64,000 nucleotides of DNA from Tillus elongatus (lineage: Eukaryota > Arthropoda > Insecta > Coleoptera > Cleridae). Positions 55,749 to 64,000 of the stretch are shown here, piece by piece. The notes below the pieces were generated by a model. It ran no database searches. It had not been told where the DNA came from and was given only the letters and a program-made list of their open reading frames with translations. The stretch spans positions 81,138,182 through 81,202,181 of the forward strand of contig OZ023267.1 of NCBI GenBank assembly GCA_964006375.1, read 5' to 3'. The position numbers and the translations under genes were made by a program. The first letter of the stretch is position 1; each line of letters starts with the position of its first letter.

Positions 55749-56190
55749 AGCGATTCCTTAAATTTTATTGGCTGATATATGTTCTCCACAAAGTCTTGAC
55801 TGTTTAAATTTTCACTATCCACTAAATGCTTATAAACCTGCTGGTTTCCTATAGATTCCTTTAATTTTTTTACTTCAAATATGCTACTATCACAGCTTCC
55901 ATTCAATTTTTTGTGTTTAAAAACTCAGATCATAATATACTAAAATGCAATAAGACTTTGTCAGTTTTTTTAATAAAATAATTCATAAAATGCAAAGTCT
56001 ATGTGTCTCTTAGATATCATGAACTTGGTGGTTGTGCCACATGATGGGTTATTACTCGCTTCTTGAATAATAGAGGATTATATGTCTTCGGGAAAATGTC
56101 TGCCGGGAAGGTAGATGCTCTGGAAAGGAATCGTAACCAGCCGTTCGAAAAAGGGATAATTTGGAAATAAAAGCTTGTGCCTTTCAACTA
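55749..56190. other. No gene recognised
   Basis: A 63-aa minus-strand open frame (55906-55715) overlaps the LTR end and resembles nothing I know. Confidence 0.5.
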
Positions 56191-57290
56191 AAACGGGTTT
56201 ACCGATTTAAGGTCACAAGCGGGGGTACTAACAAATCAATGTCGATAGATAGTAATATCCATAGAAGAGCCAGAGATGTCCAACTTTTCTCCTGTGATCT
56301 ACAGAAGTAGAATTGGCTTTGATAGATAAGTCTCGTATAACGCGAACAGCTTTTTTCTAAACAAAATCTAGGAGGGACAAAGCTGCCCTTGGAGCAGCAC
56401 CCCAGGTGTGAGAACAATATTCTGACCCTGGCCGTATTCGCTACGGCGTCAAAGTCTGCTGTGCTGAAAACACACTTTGACCTCAACTAAAAATTCAGAC
56501 TTTTTTGCTGCTGCTTTAGTAATATTTGAAACATGTAGGTGCCAGTTAAGATCATCTGCAACAGTTATACCCAATATAGAGACTGTGGAGTTTTTACGCA
56601 ATATTTTGCCAGCCATCTAAACATGTGGGCCCTTCACATAACTCGTTTCTGGAGAAGAGACAATTCTGCGTTTTGAAGCATTAAACATAATCAGATTTTC
56701 AGAGCCCTAGCTGATATTCTTATACAGGTCATCATTCGGGGCCTTGGTTAGTTTGACTTTTATTGATAAAGCGCTAGAAGGAGATATTGGGCGAGTCGAC
56801 GAGAACGTGCTGTGGAGAGTGTACTATCATGAGTGAAATTGTAGATAGGATTATTGGTTGTTGATAGAAGGTCATTTATATGCAACATAAAAAGTGTGGG
56901 AAATAAAATTGAACCCTGTGTAATACGCAATTAATTTTTAAATTATCTGATAAAACACCATCGACAACACCATGCAAAAAGCGATCATTCAGGAACTAAA
57001 TACCCAAGACATTATTAAAGCCTGTTGCATGCCAGACAAAATTAAATGATTTAGAAATATCAAGCATTGCGTGACCATCTTCAAAATTTTCCAGAGCAGA
57101 ACTCCAAGGATAACTCACGTATATCAGAATATCCCCAAATGATCGGTTTTGACGGAAGCCATATTGGCGATCACCTAGAATGTTTGATTTTTCGAGGTAT
57201 CTTATAAGCTCTATGTTGGTAACTTTGTCGATAACTTTAGACAAAACTAAAAGAATGGAAATTGGATGATAATTCCCCACATCGGATCTG
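56190..57290 (-). mobile_element. Jockey/CR1-type LINE remnant
   Basis: Minus strand. 'NYHPISILLVLSKVIDKVTN', 'LEKSNILGDRQYGFRQNRS' and 'AMLDISKSFNFVWHA' (57280-56996) are RT blocks. After decay, 'KKAVRVIRDLSIKANSTSVD' and 'HRRKVGHLWLFYG' (about 56360-56250) are the C-terminal blocks. It is related to, but distinct from, the LINE at 33955-36985. Frame changes throughout. Confidence 0.8.
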
Positions 57291-57726
57291 TGTTTAGATT
57301 CAGTTCAGGAGCACACATTTTAAGAATTATTGCTAGGACTTCATCGGATTCTGATGCCCTTTTAATGACTTAATTGTCAAATGTATGCTTAGCATCACGA
57401 TATCTAAAAAATATTTATTGTTATTAATAGGCAAATTGGTTTTTTTTTCAAAAAATTCGGATCTGTACACCAAACAAGGTACAATTTGTGAGATGTTCGA
57501 CATTGTTGATTTGTTTCTTGGTGTTTATGTGTGACGATATTATACTTTTCAGGCACGGAGCTGGTATAGGAACAAGCATAAACTATATTGTATAGTTATT
57601 AGACATACCTATCTAATGCATTAGCGATATATTGTTTTTATTTTAAATTTTTAAAAATTTCAAATTTAAATGTAAAAAAAAACTTTATTTTTTGTCTGTT
57701 TAATGGGACGTTACTAAACCTACAAT
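57291..57726. other. No gene recognised
   Basis: A+T-rich. Nothing stands out. Confidence 0.5.
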
Positions 57727-57836
57727 TTGTATGTGTGTGTGTGTGTGTTTTGTTTCTTTAACGTCGGCCTATTTTCGCGACTATGGCCAATCAGCGACGC
57801 CAGGGAGCAGTTTCATCTCACCATCCTGGAAATTTT
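57727..57836 (-). mobile_element. Truncated SINE copy
   Basis: Matches the tail side of the SINE at 29195-29640: (GT)n, then ACGTCGGCCTATTTTCGCGA and ACTATGGCCAATC. The tRNA-like head is missing, and a palindrome starts at the break. Confidence 0.75.
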
Positions 57837-57935
57837 GCGTGGACTGCAGTTTCTAACCGTCCCGGTTCATCATCAAGACGCTACTCAATAGCGTGCTGAT
57901 GATGAACCGGGACGGTTCGAAACTGCAGTCCACGC
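57837..57935. repeat. 99-bp near-perfect palindrome
   Basis: Arms of about 47 bp (GCGTGGACTGCAGTTTC, then AACCGTCCCGGTTCATCATC) with about three mismatches around a CTCAA centre. It would form a long hairpin. It sits exactly where the SINE is cut off. Confidence 0.9.
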
Positions 57936-58014
57936 AAACCAATAAAAAATCACAAAAAGTACAGCAAACCAATAAAGAATATATTTTAAAGTGATTACAG
58001 TGTAGTGCAACATT

Positions 58015-58016
<2 letters not shown>

Positions 58017-58105
<89 letters not shown>
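58017..58105. repeat. (TA)n microsatellite
   Basis: About 88 bp of TA repeat. Confidence 0.95.
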
Positions 58106-58109
<4 letters not shown>

Positions 58110-58339
58110 AAATATAGTAGTAATAAAAAGTGTATGAGTTTGGCTACATCGCCCCACCGCCTATGGGTAGTTTATTGATTGACCACTTTACAAGAAAGAC
58201 CGACAGAAGCACGTCCGATGGATCATAAAATTTCGCCAAACGAAATATGTTAATTTTTGTGTTGTTCGACCACACTCAATCGTTATAGACCGACTACCTG
58301 TGCAAGAATATAAACAAAGTTGTAGATGTAAGATATTTA

Positions 58340-58470
58340 GAATTATTCATCTTCTGATGACGCTGACTTGGTTAGTGAAACGATCGTCTGGTTTTTTAAA
58401 TGTGGTATGGTGATTTGGATTCTACAAGTGTACTTATCAGTGCACATCACAGGTTGCAATCTTCACCTAA
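58340..58470 (+). repeat. Hammerhead-associated dispersed repeat
   Basis: CTGATGA (58354-58360), CGCTGACTTGGTTAGT, GAAA (58377-58380), CGATCG, TC, then GGTGATTTGGATTCTACAAG and CATCACAGGTTGCAATCTTC. Direct relatives lie at 40295-40410, inverted at 52030-52155, and related text at 15596-15640 and 62515-62710. Confidence 0.7.
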
Positions 58471-59485
58471 TATTATTCTAAAGAAAAATGTTTCACCAGC
58501 ATCTGCGTTAGAAATATTTAAAACTGCTTCCCTCTAACGGGTTAAATTTACTGATATAATTGGATAGATAATAGAAATACTTTTTAAAACAGGTATCGCA
58601 TGGACCACATTTATATATTTTTTTAAATCAACGAAAAACAAATATCTCACGAGACATACGTTCACAAATCAAAATCCACCTAATTAAGGATTCCTGTCCA
58701 GAGTCACCGATTTATCAAAAAATTATTAACTGTTTTTATTTGCACCATACTGCATAGTTTCTTTATCAACTTTTACTACTTTATTGGAATATAAATTTAC
58801 TCGAAAAATGTTTCGTGTCGATGCCGTATGAACAGGCTGAAACGAATCCAGTTAGTCGCAACACTGTAACGATAATTTTTAAATCAACATTGTATCCTAA
58901 ACAAGAAGATGCTAATAAATAATTTATTATACAATGCGTTGTTATACTGATTAAACATATTACATATGCTGTTAGCTTCAGCCTATTGTGTTATCGTCGC
59001 TGGCGACACACTTAAAAATTTCAAAGTTTGAAACACTCCTAGAGAAATGAGTTACGTATATTTCTTTCCTACAACTTTCGATATCTGTACAATCAAATTG
59101 TCATTTGAACATAATCAAATTATAAAATGTCCTATTACAAGTCAATTATTTAAGATGTATATTGTAACATAAACCTTTGTAAGAGATTTCAAGCTGAGTC
59201 TACCTATTAGTTTAAAGTGTACATACATGGCCTGAAACATTTTTATAATTGAATAGATCTAAACATAACCATTTGGCTTGTTGAAGGGCAAAAGCTACTT
59301 TAGCAAATAGTCCAGTCAATAGTTAGCGTTTACCTTACGAAGTCAAGCAAGCTTATACCTACTTGGCGTACTTTTTAAATATGACATACTAATTAATATT
59401 TTGAGTTTCCGAACTTACGCACCCGAATTACAAAAATGAGGCAAATATCGCTTTTTTGTTAATATTTCAAGATGCGTAAGAAATA
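58471..59485. other. No gene recognised
   Basis: A+T-rich. No repeat or gene that I can support. Confidence 0.5.
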
Positions 59486-59716
59486 TAATGACTTTCAAAA
59501 AAATCCGAACAGCCAGTAAGACTCGACCAATTGCAATGAAATGTTCAATACCACTCTGTTTTGTCTATAATAAGAAATTATAACAATATGACAAAACATT
59601 TTAACAGATATACCTTTTTTAATTGTGTTTTATTAAAAAATTATCTGTTTATATTTGCGTTTTCTTCAGTTTGAAGCATATTTCGTAGCGATCTGTGCTC
59701 AATTTAGTGAGTCATT

Positions 59717-60015
59717 ATGCCTAGGCACCGTTTACGAAACAATTACAATTATTTAAATGAATTCGAAAGGGGGTACATTGTTGGTATGTAGGAAGCCAGT
59801 TTTTCAATCAGATAAATTTCCGACCGTATAGGACGCAGTATATCAACAGTGTTACAGTGTTGGTACAGGTGGTCTGATGAAGGAATCCATAACCGTCGTC
59901 ATGGATCCAGACGACCTCGAGCAGCTTTAGCACGGGAGGATCGTCCTTTGAGGATTGCGGCTTTACAAGACAGAGTTTCCATAACACGGTCAATTGGAAA
60001 TGCTCGGTTATGAAT
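59717..60015 (+). pseudogene. Tc1-like transposase, N-terminal part
   Basis: From ATG at 59717: 'MPRHRLRNNYNYLNEFERGY', a stop, 'EASFSIR', a stop, then 'ISDRIGRSISTVLQCWYRWS' and 'HGSRRPRAALAREDRPLRIA' up to 60014. These are the two helix-turn-helix motifs joined by a GRPR-like linker (here SRRPR) of Tc1-like transposases. Two in-frame stops make it non-functional. Confidence 0.85.
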
Positions 60016-60029
60016 TTTACAATAAAGAA

Positions 60030-60880
60030 TCTCTACGGCAGACTGAGCGCTTTTGGGCTTCGTTTGTATAGACAATTTTATGTGTCCCAGTAACCGTCAA
60101 GATCGTACTGCTTTCCTTGAGGCAGGAAAATATTTTTTTTTCGCTTAAACGTCGTAAAAATTGTAAAACATACACAAAACATGATTTGGGAACTAACACT
60201 TTTTTTATCTGTCGGTCTGTATGTCTGTCTGTTTTTAGCCACAATAGCTTTAAAACGAATTGAGATATCGTCTTTAAATCAAATTTGACATACAGTTAGC
60301 ACCCGACAAACGAACGGTTGGTATTCTTTTTGGATAAATTGCTCGATGGGGTAGGGGATGATTGGGGGTTATTTGGTGAAAATTGACATTTTATCGTTGA
60401 AACTCGAGAAATATAACGTTTTAAGGTTTGTTTATTAGAAAACTTTTAATTACGTCAAGTATCTGGTATTCCGTGCTGAGATTGAATTAGGGGTTGAATG
60501 TGTGGGGGTGGAATAACGGTGACAGGAATTTTGATTTTTTTTGATAAAACGGCGTAAAATGTCTCCAAACCTGTAGGAAAACTTGATTCTGAAAGGAACA
60601 TTTTTTGTCTGTCGGTCGGTCAGCCTGTCGGCCTGTACGTCTGCCTGTTAGTACGCGTAATAACTTTCGAGCGAATTGAGATATCATCTTCAAATTTGGT
60701 ATCTTGACAAAGGAACGCTTCCAATTGTTTTTGGGTAAGACCGCTTCAGAGACTAGGGAATAAATGATGGGTGATTTGGTGAAAATTGACATTTTTTTGT
60801 TATGACTCGAGTAATATAACTTTTCAAAAGTTTGTGAGAACAAGAATGTGAATATATTTTTTGTAGTCAAGTCATGGACC
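60030..60880 (-). repeat. Dispersed tandem repeat with (GACA)n arrays, inverted copies
   Basis: Two units on the minus strand with the same block order as 38627-39460: TCATCCCCTACCCC (rc), then ACAGACNGACAG arrays near 60205-60235 and 60600-60650. They lie within the ends of the Tc1-like element. Confidence 0.8.
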
Positions 60881-61239
60881 TTAAATTCAATTCATGATAA
60901 TGTTTTTCTGAGAAGAGTAAATTATTCACAGCTATGTGGAAGTTATGGCTCAATTTGCACTATTTTTTTTATTTTAGTTTGAAAATGTTTTTTAACTTTT
61001 ATTAAACACACATTATGTATAAATTTTATTAAAATTGATCAACACTTACTGGGTGTTCGGATTTTTTGCAAGCCAGTATAGCTGGTACTTCTGTATACAT
61101 ATTTAGACATTTTTATGTTAAGCATTATGAGTAGGTCGAATTTCTTGGCTGTTTTAACTATGCGGACATTAACAATGGTGTATTGGAACTACTGATGTGA
61201 TGAGAAAAATTAACCCAAATATTCATAGCAACCACAGAA

Positions 61240-62130
61240 TAATTTGTATATTGCATATCGTTTAATGGGTTGTATAGGCCTCGCGCCTCTAAACACTCCG
61301 ACTCCAATGGGTCGGTCTTTTGTACGTGACTCTTTTTTTTTTTCTAATAGTTGCCCAAATAGTTTAGAATTTGTATGTTATCTACAATCCTTTCAGGACG
61401 TATTTCACCTATTTCCTGGGATGTTAAGACCTTTTGCAGAACTGAGCCATGCACTTGTATAACAAATGTTTTGTTTTTTCTGCTATTTCAGTGCAGTATC
61501 TGCAGTTTTCACTGTCCACCTTACCAATCTTATAAGTCGATACCTTTGTGTGAAGTGTCCCGTGAAAAATCCTGTGATTGTTCTCAAGTAGTTCCTGTTC
61601 AATTCAAGAAACAGTTCAGACTTCTTAGTTGATATGGCGATGAACCGTTTTGCCTACCTTAAGCCAGGCGTTTTCCTTCAGTACGACAGCATTTGGTTCC
61701 TCTCTCAAGTATCAAGTTCATTTCTTATATGACTTTTTGTTAATCCACAATATGGGTCTAGACCAAAGAATGGTGTTGTTGCTACCTTTTTTTCGAGGCC
61801 ATCTTCTTTCTTAGTTCCTTCAATGCCTTGATGTACTGGTACCCACATCGAAGTTACTTTGGTGTTCGAAGTCAATTTCTTCAAGGATTTTGTGCAGTCC
61901 TAAGTCAGTTTGGACTTAGTTTTGAAAGATTTCAGGGTTTTTAGCACTGTCTGACTGTCTCAGATGATGTATATCTCTCTATTTCTAAGTCTTCTTTGTA
62001 TTTACTATTGTACAGAGATTTACAGCAAGCATTTTTGCTTGGAAGATGGTGGGGGTTTTTCCTAGGGACTTAGCGAGTCTGAAGTTAGGTCCTCTTATTC
62101 CCAGTCCGGCTTCCTCTATTTGTTTAGACC
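61240..62130 (-). mobile_element. LINE remnant: RNase H and C-terminal region
   Basis: Minus strand, many breaks. From about 62120: 'GLGIRGPNFRLAKSLGKTPT' with 'IFQAKMLAVNLC' (RNase H core; Gln-Ala-Lys in place of the usual Gln-Ala-Glu). Later come 'LEEIDFEHQSN' and, near 61600-61500, 'FTGHFTQRYR' with 'KIGKVDSENCRYC', a C-terminal Cys-rich end. It belongs to a LINE with RNase H, different from 53380-54985. Confidence 0.65.
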
Positions 62131-62514
62131 CGTACAGAATAACTTACTCATACAAATGCGCAGAAGTATGAAATATTCTTGCAAAATTGAGAAAATATTC
62201 CACTATATAATATGTATTTTGGAAACCACTGGTCTGAAAAAGGAAACGTTATTAGCATGAAATATAGATGAGTTTGAGATGTGCATTATTTATAAAAACT
62301 TCAAAACTATTGCACAATCTTTACGGTTTAGAAAATAAGATTAATCAAAAGTGTTATTTTTCGTTTCTTTCTCTAATCTGGCAGCAGTAGCAGCAACACT
62401 TCAGCCGAAACATCATAATATTAATATTGTAGTATTCCAAACCAACCAACTACTACATACACACTTTCTTCAACTAGTATTTGCAGGATATGGCCCTTTT
62501 TATATTTCTATTGA

Positions 62515-62710
62515 CTAAGTGAAGATTATAACCTGTGATGGGTACTGATAAGCACATTTTGGAGAACCTAGTTCATTACAATACATTTTTGAGACCTTGC
62601 GATTTTTTTACTAACAGGGCTGGGGTCATTCATCCTCTGATGCCACTAATCTTGCTAATGAAACGATTGTAGGGCTTAAATATATGTTGTGGTAAACTGT
62701 ATACTCCAAA
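62515..62710. repeat. Hammerhead-associated repeat, inverted pair (degenerate)
   Basis: Plus motif: CTGATGC (62636-62642), CACTAATCTTGCTAAT, GAAA (62660-62663), CGATTG. A decayed minus motif lies at 62635-62600, and its flank (rc: CCAAAATGTGCTTATCAGT, then ATCACAGGTT) extends to 62515. Same head-to-head layout as 40222-40335. Confidence 0.5.
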
Positions 62711-63770
62711 GTGTATTTGTATGTTGCTATTGGCTGGACTATTACTTTATTACTATATAATACAAACGTTATGTCAATAGTGTTATGTTTTTCATGCAGT
62801 AATTCATTAGACTGTCAGTATTTTTCTATAGACAAACATGTTACCTGTTTGACAAAATTTGAGTACTTTCGGTTATGCGTAAACCAATTTGTAAATAGGT
62901 TTTTAATCTTGAACTCTCTTAACTGCGTAGCTGCTGAAAGATCACAAAATTTTCAAATCCCATAATTGTCACCAAACTTGTATCAACTGACAAAATTAGC
63001 TTTCATACTTACACAATATATAGAATACATTTATAAAGTTGATTATAAATAATTTCGAAGTTTATTGTTATTATGTAAATATGATCTATATACATAAATA
63101 TTATATTATATACATAAAATTTATTTATTAAAAAGAAAATTCAAATATACAATGAAAAAAACATTTTTGAACGGCATTAATAATAGGTTTTCAGGCCGTA
63201 AATTGCCTTTGTGCTCTAAGATTGAGAGCTTAGTAGTTTTAATGATCACGCATATAGAGGCTCTATGCTATAAAGATATTTGTCAAAAACACCAAATATT
63301 TTTTTTATAAAATTAGTAAAAAATTTATATCATCATTACTGTCAATTGGATTATGCTTCACAATGATACAATTTTGCCAGCATTCATTTATTATATAATG
63401 TACTTATACAAATAGTTTTTATTTATCATGGTCATCAAAGCGTAAAGCAATTCTAAATATGTATATTGTGTACTTAAAGTTGTTGAATTGCCACGAAGTT
63501 TATTCTTGGTATCTTCTGTTGTGTTTAAAAATTATAGTTATACATTAAATATTGTTATAGGTATATAAATATTAATAATATATAGCATATTATAATATAA
63601 TTCCTAATAACCATCTAAACTGTGATTCCAATCAAGAGATTTTTTATTTAAACAACTCAGTTTTATAAAAGATATGTACTGAATGACTCATTATAGGCAT
63701 TTAGCAGCATGAATTGTCAATTTACGGGAGCTATTTGGAGAAAAACGATTCTAGGGTAGTAAAGCAGATT
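62711..63770. other. No gene recognised
   Basis: Very A+T-rich. The open frame at 62711-62965 resembles nothing I know. Confidence 0.5.
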
Positions 63771-64000
63771 TAAAAAAATATATTATTGTATGATGGGAAA
63801 TTGTTGATCCAGATACTCTCGAACATTAACGTCATAATGCACGGGAGCACCATCTTGTTGATACCACAAGTTATAATTACCATACCAGCATTTTGTCCAT
63901 CAGGAAATAAGTTCAATACCGTGAACGTGAATAACGAATGAGATATTGCTGTAAAAATTGGAGATATCGTGATTCATTTATAATTCCATAAAAAAGTGGG
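63771..64000 (-). pseudogene. Mariner-related transposase fragment (runs off window)
   Basis: Minus strand: 'WYQQDGAPVHYDVNVREYLD' then 'QQFP' (63875-63805), the region around the second catalytic Asp of the family at 28600-29110. Upstream (63990-63900) the reading is decayed. The match ends at an A-run near 63775. Confidence 0.8.

Larger units (their letters stand above)
59486..61078 (+). mobile_element. Tc1-like transposon with terminal inverted repeats
   Basis: The left end ATGACTTTCAAAAAAATCCG, then AACAGCCAGTAAG, matches the inverted right end (CTTACTGGGTGTTCGG, then TTTTTTGCAAGCCAGTA). TA lies at both ends. The 1.6-kb span is usual for Tc1-like elements. The transposase N-terminus is at 59717. 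Most of the catalytic region is replaced by, or buried in, a tandem repeat (60030-60880). Confidence 0.7.

Noticed and set aside
55715..55906. 63-aa minus-strand frame
   Set aside because: Overlaps the probable solo LTR end, no recognisable domain, no supporting context.

Overview
The window is animal, and specifically insect-type, nuclear DNA. It is A+T-rich, its host exons are flanked by GT...AG introns, and it is packed with insect-style transposable elements: errantiviruses, Penelope-like elements, Tc1/mariner and hAT transposons, and several non-LTR retrotransposon families. I see no bacterial or phage gene organisation, no rRNA gene and no convincing functional tRNA gene. The species cannot be named from the sequence; the long repeat-filled introns suggest a large, repeat-rich genome.

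Host gene. The only host gene I recognise is the 3' half of ether-a-go-go (eag, KCNH1/5-type voltage-gated K+ channel) on the + strand. Four exons splice in frame: 22219-22642 (S4, S5, pore with the SVGFGN filter, start of S6), 32239-32438 (end of S6, C-linker), 49434-49686 (cyclic-nucleotide-binding homology domain) and 50492-51813 (end of that domain, C-terminal tail, coiled coil, stop). The first 22.2 kb is the end of an upstream intron; the next introns are 9.6 kb, 17.0 kb and 0.8 kb.

Left intron (1-22218). A mariner fragment is followed by a dispersed repeat with a (TA)n tail. A young errantivirus (458-8055) sits inside the (TA)n tract. A 12.8-kb palindromic element (8173-20946) sits inside the body of the same repeat. 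That element has about 4.0-kb terminal inverted repeats, AG...CT termini and a near-perfect 6-bp target duplication. Its 4.8-kb core carries two KilA-N domain pieces and an MSV199-like piece, of the type found in large DNA viruses of invertebrates. It is the most unusual object here and looks like an internally reduced Polinton/Maverick-like or other virus-derived element.

Middle introns (22643-49433). The 9.6-kb intron holds an inverted pair of Penelope-like 3' ends (GIY-YIG endonuclease plus hammerhead-like motifs), two pieces of a mariner-related transposon, MITE-like repeats, SINEs and many (TA)n arrays. The 17-kb intron holds a hAT transposon split by a Jockey/CR1-type LINE, tandem repeats, another transposase fragment, and an RTE-like LINE split by a second, older errantivirus (42117-47638, with an exact CGCG target duplication).

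Downstream of eag (51814-64000). Remnants of at least three LINE families, a probable solo LTR, SINE and palindrome pieces, a 1.6-kb Tc1-like element with matching ends, and another transposase fragment at the right edge.

A short motif built like a hammerhead ribozyme (CTGATGA, 6-bp stem, GAAA, palindromic or near-palindromic hexamer) recurs at nine places. Two are in the Penelope-like pair; the others belong to a dispersed repeat family or lie in the core of the 12.8-kb element.
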